This document shows, in pieces, positions 35,216 through 45,419 of a DNA stretch of 64,000 nt (positions are counted from its first letter, which is position 1; every line of letters begins with the position of its first letter). Source of the stretch: Filosporella fistucella (lineage: Eukaryota; Ascomycota; Leotiomycetes; Helotiales); the NCBI GenBank assembly GCA_030077755.1, contig JAQJZZ010000014.1:2046001-2110000 (forward strand), read 5' to 3'. The notes under the pieces were generated by a model. That model saw only the letters and a list, made by a program, of their open reading frames with translations, was not told the origin of the DNA and did not search any database. The translations under genes were made by a program, and so were the position numbers.

Positions 35216-36759
35216 AGTTTGCGTCTTCAGGATTCAGGACAAATAAGAAACAGCCATATAGTCTGAGAAGCTCCCACCGTGAGATTCCTTGCCCCGTTAT
35301 TCACATTCGAGAGTTGGAAACGTAGAAGTGAACTTATCAGGTGGCTCACGTGACCTGGGCAAAGAGTAAATCTCCTACTTGATCCCTTGCTTCGATCCCA
35401 ATAAAGCTTTGAGAATGCCATTCACGAAAGCATCTCAAACTACCTTACAAGTGCCGGTGTGTTACATGCTATATATGCGCCAATAAGCATGTACTTTCTC
35501 TCCTGATTATAGCAAGCTACCCTATGATAGTACACCGGGCCAAGGTAGCCAAACATATGTCCTATCTATGTTGATGCAATCACAACGAGGTTCTTTCAAA
35601 TTTCTAGTAGGCACAATAAATGAGCAAAGCTTCTTGTCATGGAAACGCTGGACTCCAGTCAGACGATACTTAAAGCTGGGCACTACTATTGTATCGTTGA
35701 TTGAGGGACTCGAAAGGTACGCTGAGTAGGTGCCTGCAAGCTGCGCCTTGATCCCAACCTCCGTCCTGTTCAAGTGGCAAGATGCAGTCACTTTATGTTC
35801 AGCCTACCTTGGACTTCAGCCCAGATTGTCTCGTAAAATGATAGCTCAAATTCACACTAGCTAGCATTACTAGATATGCAGAAAAATACCTACCCACCTA
35901 GGTATGTACCGCATAGATAAGCTGGCAATATAACCTGGAATAGGTAGTGAAAGGTAGCCTTAGGAAGAAAAGTTGGCTTTCAGCAATCTGAAAGGGCCCG
36001 GGATTCGCCGAAAGCGACAAAGGGTGGCTGTAGGAATAAAGCAGTCGATAGATGAAACACCCTTCAATTCTAGATTGTCTGCTAGTTTTGCATATATACC
36101 TATCAAGCTTGCAATAACAACAGATACCCCCGCCGCCAGCTAAATAACCCCACCATAGTTTAACCCACAGTTCACCCAAGCGAGCTCTTTGCCTCCCACA
36201 ACTGCCACTGAGAAAAAAAAAAATAGAAAAAAAAGATCGCACAATTTGTGCTTGTGTATAATGTACTCCCTCAGGCGCGAGTCGAACCTACAGCTGTTAG
36301 CAGCTGTCTGAGGAGAATTTGGTAGAGAATCACATACGCGCGACATTCCGGTGGACTGAATATTACAGCCGGACGCCATAAACCAACTAGACGACCGAGG
36401 GTTTGCAAGAAACAAGCTAGGCCTGAATCTTTGGATGTTTTGTTGGAAGACGAGTCAGTATTCAAAAATATATAGCTAAATACAATATGTTTGTGGGAAG
36501 TGGGGAAGCTGGCTAAGGAATACGAGGAGAGTACGGAGATACGAGGCACTGCAAAACCATTATTGGTTTCGGCAGGTTGCTAGCCCACTCCGGATATCAA
36601 GCTATTAGCGATCTGTGCTTTTTAAAATGCTGGAGAGTTTGGATATGCTCTCGACTACAATAGAACGTTCATTTCATTGTTTGCGATCCCTTTGTCATTT
36701 TATGTTTGCCTTTGACATCTATGTTAAACGTTGGCCTGAAGGATCGGAACTCATCAGTA
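35216..36759. other. Intergenic, with a strong hairpin
   Basis: This 1.5-kb stretch lies between the transcription factor gene and the Tc1 element. Its only notable structure is an inverted repeat at 36266-36315, described under findings. The minus-strand frames at 35522-36549 have no motif. Confidence 0.5.
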
Positions 36760-38227
36760 GCAACAGTGGGTGACAGAATTATTTCCGCACCAGGTCCGTG
36801 CACCAAAGTAAATAATCCCTTAGAATTGACCTATTATTACCTATTCTATACCACATTACCATTTGTGACCCCTAATGGGCTTTCCACCAGTATTTACTAG
36901 CTTCCAGCATCGATTTGGCATATCTGCAATGCGGTCGCGAATCTCTTCCATTGTGATTTTCGCCCATTCTTCCTATAGGCCCTCCTTATACTCCTCCTCC
37001 GAATTAAAGATCCTACGCTCTATCCTTTGCTTGATTATAGCCCAAATACCTTCAATTGGATTCAAATCAGGACTCTATGCAGGGTGCTTGTGGTTTTTGA
37101 TATTATGGGAGTCCTTATAGGCTTGCGCAAGCCCTGCTTTACGCATGCCGTGAGAGGGGTCCCCATCCTCTTGCAAATACCACTGTTTTATGTCAATTTC
37201 TTGTAGAGAGCGTATAGCATCGACGTAGATAGGTAAAAGGGTGTCCACGTAATACTTTTGAGTCATATTATTGCCCTGAACCTTTACTTCTCTCTTGTGA
37301 GGCTTGCTAGCCTCCCAGTCGAGTACTCTTTGCTTGTATTCCTCCTCTGTTTCTGTTGTAGGACGTCGGCGAGGCTTTGGAGGATGTAGAGGAGTCTCTA
37401 TTGCATCCTCCTCGTCGTGATAAAAGATTAGCTTCTCTGCTTTTGCATGCCAAGAGATCCAACCTGCAACATGGAACCGTACGCCCTGAAGAGGGGGTCT
37501 CTCTTCAATATTTTCCGGTAAATCGCGAGTTCCCTGCTCTCTAAGGACTCTAGAGCGTGGTTTAGCTGTAGGATCGCAATGTGCCTCGTCTGTAAAGACG
37601 ATATGGTCCCAAAATCCAAAGAGAGGCTTGCCGTCATGCTTAGAGCCGTAATTTGTCCTTTCCTCCTTATTTTTATTGGATATAACCTTCTGTATAAAAG
37701 CGCAAAGGTATAATCCACCGCCCTTAGTATGCTCCTTCAACTTCCGCTAAATTTGCCGTACTCCAACTTTAGAATTGTGGAACTCTAGTTGCGCAATAAG
37801 AGGGTGTTTTCGGACCGGATTTCTAGAAGGGCTACAGAGCATCTTGCAAAACGATTTGGTAACTTTAGAAGGCCTTCCAAGCTTCTTAGACCTTTGCCTA
37901 GTCCTTCTTTTGGCATCTTGACCAATATCCTTTGCTTGCTTAAGCCAATACCTCCCAGTTCCTTCAGAAAGGTGTTGTTGTCGCTCGATCGATCGCAGGC
38001 TCTCCCTAGGGCCCCTGTTCTTGTATGCGTCGAAGAATCGGCACTTCCTTCGAGTTGTAGCTTCTTTGCCACCTAAAGGATCAGGTGAGGGTGTTCTGTA
38101 AGGGTTGGTACGAGTAGGTGGTGCCATATTGAGAGGATGGGTGGTTTGTTTACATTTCGAAAGGTTCTTGATTATTTACTTTAGTGCACGGACCTGGTGC
38201 GGAAATAATTCTGTCACCCACTGTTGG
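36760..38227 (-). mobile_element. Tc1/mariner-type DNA transposon, 1,468 bp, inactive
   Basis: Terminal inverted repeats of about 50 bases bound the element (left end CAACAGTGGGTGACAGAATT, the right end being its complement, continuing through TTTCCGCACCAGGTCCGTGC). TA dinucleotides flank both ends (36758-36759 and 38228-38229), the standard Tc1/mariner target duplication. The ends still match at nearly every position. The minus-strand interior encodes a single transposase frame with three stops. Confidence 0.9.
36856..38127 (-). pseudogene. Tc1/mariner transposase with three TAG stops
   Basis: One continuous 424-codon frame fills the element. It starts MAPPTRTNPYRTPSP, has a basic helix-turn-helix region (RSKKLGRPSKVTKS) and a DDE core. 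The first Asp is in HIVFTDEAHCDP, the second in YLQEDGDPSHG, and the third acidic residue is in SPDLNPIEGIW. Stops lie at 37747-37749 (after VGVRQI), 37075-37077 (before SPDLNPIE) and one further downstream before EEWAKIT. All are TAG, and at least two sit where the sense residue would be Gln (CAG). Cut-and-paste transposition therefore cannot be driven by this copy. Apart from the stops the frame has no indels. The source family could be one of the fungal Tc1 groups; I do not assign a name. Confidence 0.88.
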
Positions 38228-39023
38228 TAGCGAGCACGGCGTTAGTCAGCGTGCTCGCATCGAAAAATGATATTGAAACTCCGGCACGTGACTCTCGAAA
38301 AAGGATGTGCTTTGAGATAACTTGGCTGAATGTTGCACCCCAAATGATTACATGTACACGTATTGAAGCCTATATGTCAAAAATGTGCATAGGTCTTACT
38401 CCAATAGCTATTTTCTAGAATGTCCTGATAAGTCCTAGTTGCTCGTGACCATTACTAAGATTCCTATCTACCTAGCACTTCTCGTTTTGCATTGAATTTG
38501 TCTAGTTGATATATCCTCAGAAGAGTTTCAAAGTATTGTAATGCCAATGGGGTCGTCTCGTTCTGATCAACATATTATTCGCTCAGCTTCGACTTAGGAT
38601 ATATTCTCTTCTCATAGGTGTGGTTGTTTACCTGACACTCATCGTGATCTCAGACACTCTAAAAAAATGCCTGGTCTGTGAGGATTTGTGTTTCAACCGT
38701 AGTTTACTATGTAAAATTCCAGAGGGGATAAAATGAGGGCTCAGGGGCAAACTGTGGAGCAAACAGATTGTAGTGAATATGCAGCGGTATATCTGGAAAA
38801 TGGACTTGAAACTGGAAAGAAACTTCTACTACTTGATCCTCCAATTCCAGTGGTCTTTCTTTCCCACCTTATTCCAGAGATATCTGCAACTATTTTAAAC
38901 TCCACATATATTCAAGATACTTCCTATTCATAGAATTACTGGAATTCAATCATCAAATATTCCTCCTATCCCACGTGCCGCCTATATTCATCATATATTC
39001 ACCTCGCTCACATTCTTCCCCTC
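38228..39023. other. Intergenic, no supportable gene
   Basis: An 0.8-kb spacer downstream of both the transposon and the MFS gene 3' end. A 66-codon plus-strand frame at 38733-38933 has no motif. Confidence 0.5.
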
Positions 39024-41565
39024 TCACAATTTCTTCATCGGATCTTTACTCAACATCCACTTCAGAGTACCCACCAAAGCCGAAGCACCTAGTGCCATAC
39101 TTCCTGCATAAAACATAGCAGGATGATAAGCTTGAAGTGTGCTATGCTCACCTCCATAAGCCGCCAAAAGATATCCTGCGATAGGAGCTCCCTAGTCAAG
39201 TCATCAACTGCCTCAACAACATTTCCGATTGATCGAAACAGAATTCGTCTCCGAGAATATAGCAAAGAGGAGAGCTTACCATCAAGTAGCCTCCAGCCCA
39301 CCCACTAACAATCATCCCCATCGCAACACCCACCCTCCTACTCCCAAACACAGCACCTACAACCGTTGGCATCGTACTAAAGAATCCTCCATTCGCAGCT
39401 CCATTAATAACCACAAACACAATCAATGGACCGAGGCTATTAGACACCGGCCAGATAGCCAGCATACTCAGAGCGCTGAGGATAAGTGAGAAAAGGAGGG
39501 TGTTGACAGGCCCGAGGGAATCGGACATGAAGCCACAGCAGAGACGGCCGATGGCGGAAGAGAAGTTGAAACCTGCTACTAGGGCGGCACCTGTAGATGA
39601 GGAGAGGCCTAGGGAGGTGGAGTAGACTGGATATGTTAGTAATATGCTTAAGTGTAATTAGAATGTGAAAAAGAGGGGGAGAACATACGAGGCAAGAAAA
39701 ACGGCGGCACGAAAAGCGGAAATGTAGCTATAGCACCCGCCAGAAACAGCGTCGTAAACTGCACATTCCTAAATAATTTCCTATGCATCACACCAATTAG
39801 CTTTCTCCCTACCAAACCCTCAAGAGTCAAACATACCACTCAATAAACCCACCACTTTTGATCGGAGCCCTCTCCTTGATCAACCACGCAGCAGGTAAAC
39901 CAGTAGCAAGTGTCACAAGACCAATGATACGGAACGTCCATTCTACCCCTAATTTATCGATCAAGGAATTCATCGCGAAACTGAGGACTGTGCCTCCGAT
40001 ACCACCGCCTGCGTAGACGATTCCATTTGCGATGCCGCGTTTTTTGTTGAAGTATTGGGCTGAGATTGTGGAGATGACCTGTATATTTCCTCAGGTCAGA
40101 TTCAAGGATTCGCGTCTCGAAATCATGTACCTCAGTGGAGTCATAGAAAAGAAAAGATAACCGTATCCTAGGCACAGAAGAGAAGACGAGATTCGAGAAG
40201 AATGACATACCATAAAAAGTAACGAACAACCCACCCCCATCCCAACTCCCACCGTAACAAATAACGCGGGCAAACTCTTCGTACACCAACTACTCACTAC
40301 GCCTCCACCTCCCAGGAACAACACACCAATAATTGCAGTCCATCTTCCGCCAATACCGCGTACAACGCGGGCATTGATGAGTGCGAAGAAAGAGATACAA
40401 GCTGCGGTTAGAGAGCCGACCCAGGAGAGTTGAGCGGGGTTGCTGAGATTTTTCGTTACGAGGGCGGATTGGATTATTCCCTGTTGGGATGTCAGTTGGA
40501 CGATTAAGTGTTTGAGTGTTGATGTCGATTAAAGGTTGTGTTGAGTTGTGACGAATTGGAGCTGAGCGACTTGCTCTTGGTGAACATTTGAGGAGTGTTG
40601 AGATGGCAGAGCAACTTGCTCTCTCCCGTTCATACTTAGTAACCACTGGCCAATATCTTTAGTCCTCGCTCCCCAGTCTGATTTCCTCATTCTTGTCTAA
40701 CCCCTACTAGAGATAGAAATTTCCATGTTTCGTACTTCATCATACATATAAATTAAACCCTCTCATCATCCTCACTTCAAGAAAATATAACTCCCTCTGA
40801 CCTCATACCCTCCATTCTCCCACAAATGTCATCTCAAAATCACACCCAGGAACGAGAAACAGAATCAGTATGACAAAAAGAAAGTGAAATTCAACGTACC
40901 CAACTATAACTGGTTCCCACAAACCAAAAAGTCAATACGCTACATGCGAAAATGACGACCCATCCGTAGCCTCCATCCTATTTGGTTCGTTAGCTGACTT
41001 TCTTTTAATTGTAAATCGACTTTTCAGAATATCAGATTCCGTTCCAAGTTTTTCCCCTCTGCCTTTCCAGCATCTTATACTCAAGGAATATTTCTGCCAT
41101 CCACCTGCCCTCCGCCCTACGCTCGTCACTTCCTTCTCCTCTCTACCTCTCACTCATCCCTTAGCGCCACCTCCCATTTGCATTGCAGAAAATCCCTCCA
41201 TCTTCTTCTTCACCTTACAACCCATCAATCTCACGCTTCTAAACAGAATCCAATCTAAGAGCGCGCCCTCTACACATATAAAAAAACACACAATATCAAG
41301 ACAAGACAACAGAAAATAAAGCAAAACATACCGGTACCCCCGCATCCGCAATCCGACTCTCAGCAATCACCGCATCAGCAGCTGGGTCAAAAGCCGTTTG
41401 TTCTACTCTCCCCTCCCCTTCCTCCCTCTCTCTTCCTCCACCATCTCCGGCTCCGTCTCCCCGCCCCAGTCTATCCAACCCATCCTCAGCCTGCGTAGTA
41501 TTCCCACTCGCCGAAGGCGGTATCGGATGAAGCAGTATATCCCTTGTCGAAGACGTCGCCGACAT
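39024..41565 (-). CDS. MFS transporter, monocarboxylate-porter type
   Basis: A multi-exon minus-strand gene with its ATG at 41565 and TGA at 39024-39026. The N-terminal exon (41565-41332) encodes a hydrophilic, Gly/Glu-rich cytosolic tail ending AGVP. The next exon starts at 40978 with the hallmark DGGYGWVVIFACSVLTFWFV of fungal monocarboxylate-like MFS proteins. Later exons carry IIQSALVTKNLSNPAQLSWV, the loop motif RVVRGIGGRW, YFNKKRGIANGIVYAGGGIG, the middle block SAIGRLCCGFMSDSLGPVN and the final helices GAPIAGYLLAAYGGEHSTLQ to a DPMKKL end. About 12 membrane helices are expected. It should import a carboxylate or a related small solute across the plasma membrane. Related proteins include riboflavin and monocarboxylate carriers, so the substrate is open. 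The first intron is 353 bases, far longer than the others. Confidence 0.88.
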
Positions 41566-43076
41566 TATTTCCTTTCCTTGCCTCTCGGTGATAGGGATAA
41601 TAAAGTGAGATCCTTAAGGTGCTGGAAATCTTCGTCCGGCAGTGGCTGTGCTTATGAAGGTATATCAACCCTCTGTATTTTCCTATCCAACAATGCAAGG
41701 TGTTCTTCCTTTCTGCAAATCCCAACTATATCCCCTCTCATCCGTTTGCTCAGACTCCAATTCCCTATCCTATTCCCAACCGTTCTCTAACTCCAACTCT
41801 AATTCCACTTCTAAATCCACTTCCCTTTCCTGTCTACCGAGCGTTCCAACCTTCACCCTCACTTCCTTCTTCTTAATCTCTCCCTCCCAAAATCTTCCTC
41901 CTCACCATAAATAAAACCAACAAAAAATCAATCCCTCCCCACCCAGAAAAAAACACAAAGCTCTCCTCTGTACTTTCCTCAGCACTTATAAGATACTTAT
42001 ACCCACCCTATCTCTGCAAGAAATCCCGAAACCTCAAGCCTGAAGATTCCCTTCCAATCATAAACAATATTCCAAAGAATAATGAATGACGAATGAGACA
42101 GCAGTTCTTATACAGAGAACAACCCAGGGAGAAAAAAACCGGTGCGGCCGCGAAAACCAAGAAAGCGAGGAGCTAAATACCTAGTCACCACGCCTTGCGG
42201 GACCTGCATCGGGATTAGATCTTCCCCACTCATGTCGACGGCTGGGTTGGCTTTAGATGCCCGATTGACATGTTGATATCTAGAGATAGGTAGGTAGGTA
42301 GATTTTGGGTGGGAGAAGTAAAGTATCGATGCTTTGATACCGGGATGCGAATATTTGTTAGATGGATAGGTGATGTGAATCTCTTCCAATTTTTGGTGCC
42401 GGCCAGCATACAAGGTAAGCAATGGGACATACAGGAAGTCGTTGAGCATACAAATCACCTCACATGACATGTCATTCACCTCAGTTGTCTCATCAAAGTA
42501 GTAGTAAGTAAATCCATTCCGTCTTATTTATACATTTGTCTTCCTCCTCTCCCACCGCCCACATGCTCGACCCGCATAGCAGAGAGCACGCGTAACAATC
42601 TCCCTCCCTCTTCACAATGTAAAGCTCTTTCTCCCCCGTCTCTCATGTATCCACAATGCAAATGCAAAAATGCAATGCCACCACTTTTGTCAAAAACCAT
42701 CTAACAAACCACCGGTAACCTCCCCTCAAAAGGGTGGTTCCGAAAGCAGCAAGCCAACAAGAAATTTCAAACACATCAAATCATCCATCCCCCTATCCAA
42801 AAATAAGCAAACCCGAAGAAAATCACAAGCCATCTCATAACCGTCATCAAGAAAAGTAGTTGTCCTCCCTTCCCAACCGCAACCTCGCATCGCCCCCGCC
42901 ACCCTACACAAAAAACAGAACGATAATAACAAATGAATCATATCCACGCCTGGTTCCAAGGCAGACACACAAAACAGCGCAAGGCTATGCAATAAATTTC
43001 ATACAAGAAAGAAGTATGGCCAGCGCCATGACCACAAACGAAGCGAAGACAGAAAGGATGGAGACACACGGTGTGT
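41566..43076. other. Intergenic, pyrimidine-rich MFS upstream region
   Basis: It contains CT-rich tracts (41,400-41,950), a run of TCCA/TCTA-type degenerate repeats near 41,755-41,830 and a short (GGTA)n run ending at 42,300. The 3' part is the STE12 downstream region. No gene seen. Confidence 0.5.
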
Positions 43077-45419
43077 TTATATAGGCTGCTGCATCATCTG
43101 GTGATTACTGATGAGTTGACTTGGAGCAGCCATGCCGGAATTCGACATGCCCATTGACATAGACATGCTATTCATTCCACCGAATGCTTGACCCATGCTA
43201 GTTGGGAGGTATCCGTTTTCTGAGTTGGGGGAAGCTTCTTCCAGAGAACCGAGGTGGTCTTCTCCTTCATATTCTTCCTCTTCGCCGCTGTAGCTACCAT
43301 ATGGACCTTCTGATCCATCACTGCGATCGTGGGTACGACGATGTCTGTCGATCGTGTTAGTTATCTGTGGTTAAGGTGCTTTGTGCAGTGTAATGTAATG
43401 TGTGAAGGGACATACTGTGCTAGGTTGTCTGATCGGGAGAATGCCTTGTTACAGTGGGGGCAAATATAGGGTCTTTCTTGTGTATGTGTTCTGACGTGTC
43501 TGGAGGGGAAGGTCAGCGGCCTGATATGACAGCCGGTATAATGAAATTAAAACCATACCTTTTAAGATGCTCTAAACGCTTGAAGAGGCGACCACATGTG
43601 GGGATAGGACAAGAGTGTGATTTTTGTGGATAGGGACCAAGTTCCATCATGGTGGCACTTCGAGCTCTTCGGATTACTCCGTTTGGCCCATTCATATGTC
43701 TTCTTTGGGGTGAATCATGAATTGAACCTTCACCTGAAAGTTCTTCATTTGAAAGTTGATTGAAGTCATTGTGTTGAAGTGCCATCGGGTTCATGGCTGG
43801 GGAATCTTCGACGGTGGAGAGAGGAGTTCCATGACGGGACATCTCGAGGAGTTCTTTGTGTTGTTGAGCAAGCTGATGCATACCATTACTGTAGCTGAGC
43901 CCAGGTGGAGAGTTGTTTCCAGACTCATCACCTTCAGCAACAGGACCTACTGACGTTGAAACAGATCGTCTCAGATCTGATGGTCGGTGAGCAGTGTGTG
44001 CCTGTTGTTGTTGTCCAGCAGCAGCGCTGGCGGCAACCATAGCGGCAACTCCGGGAGGGATGGAGGAACGACGCCTTCTTTGCTTGTAGGTTGGAGATCC
44101 TTCAATGACAGAGTAAACGTTGTTGGCACCATATCCTCGGGTAGCGTGAGAGAATTGAGGACCAGACAAGTTTGATGGTGGAAGCTGCATAATTCCGTGA
44201 AGTCCATTTACACCTCCCATGTGGTCTGGGATAGCAGTGTAAAGACCAGTCTCCTCGTTTGCAATGTAAGCAGGCTCGGCACCCATTCCAAGAGCTTGTT
44301 GAGGTGGAGTAATTGGCTCGAATGAGATTCCACGATTGCTATAGTCTTCGTAGTGGGAGGAGACAAACGAGGGAGCGGGAGAGTACTCCAGACCGTATGC
44401 TGGCATGGAAGCATGACGTTGGTGTGTTTGTGAAATTGGGACACCGTTTTGGTTGTATTGAACGCGACCGAAATCAGCTTCTCTCTTAACCACCTGCTGT
44501 GCCATGTTTGGGCCCATTGCCATTTGTTGATATGCTGCCATTGGGTTCATCTCTTCTTGCATCGCCATTGCTTGTGGGATCATTTGTGGTGGTGGCATCG
44601 AATCGATTGCTCGCATCACTGGAGATGTCGATTGTGATTGTGATTGAGTGTAGGAAGGTTGTTGTGCGGAGAATGAGGACGAGTTGGCTTGTTGAGCCTT
44701 GGTGAGTTGTTCGAAGAGTGATTGGGATGAATCGAATTCGAATGAGAGAGCTGGCTCATTGACAGCAACAGTTGTAGCTTCTTGTCCCATCTTCTCCCTC
44801 TTCAAATCCCTCTCGAGAGCATCGAGGAAAAGTCTATCGTGTGGTACGCTGTACCAGTAAAAGACCTTTTGCTTCTTTTGCGTTCGGATGCAGTTGTTCT
44901 TGTACAGGAAATCCAAGAAACCACTCTTTGGCTCTTCAAGGGAGGCATCGGTGCCCGACTTCAAGTTTCGCAGGTCTGAAAAGATACCCTCCTCGAACTT
45001 CTTCGAGTTCTTCACCGGTCGTCCGAAAGCTTGAAATCTGAAAGAAAGGCATCGTACAATATCGGTGCCAGAAATGTGAAAGAGATTGTTCCTACAACAG
45101 TCAGCATATCCCATCGCTCAGATCCATCTCGACATACCATAATACACAAGAAACGTATTCGCCAGTGGGCAGAAGAAATCGACGGATATACTGGTCCGGT
45201 GTCCAGTCAACAGGAGCTGATATTAAAAAGTATTTTACTACCAATTATTAGCACCGCTCATCTATCAAACATCTCGTACTTACAATTGTCGACTTGTTGT
45301 AGAGCAACCTGAGCATCTTGTGGCAGACTCTGTTGAGCTTCACTGCTCAACATGAAAGTCTCTGGCTTCTGTGGAGGAGCCATCGTCGCATGATGCTGTG
45401 AATACATCATATGCGCCAT
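43077..45419 (-). CDS. STE12: STE12-type transcription factor (STE domain plus two C2H2 zinc fingers)
   Basis: Five exons (45419-45284, 45237-45138, 45091-43559, 43499-43416, 43344-43077) join in phase to 706 residues. The N-terminal STE DNA-binding domain is intact ([60 protein letters not shown]). A long Gln/Ser/Pro-rich middle region follows. The C-terminal C2H2 pair is split by introns ([18 protein letters not shown] + [16 protein letters not shown], then [15 protein letters not shown]). STE12 acts in the nucleus downstream of the Fus3/Kss1-type MAPK cascade, controlling mating, filamentation and, in pathogens, penetration structures. The C2H2 fingers are the filamentous-fungal form, absent from yeast Ste12. 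The fourth exon (84 bases, 28 codons) holds most of the second finger and can be skipped without changing frame. A long gene-free region lies upstream. Confidence 0.96.

Noticed and set aside
36266..36315. Minus-strand tRNA gene (GGTTCGACTC box)
   Set aside because: The T-arm stem does not pair and no matching acceptor stem or A box lies at the right distance. Only the hairpin itself is real.
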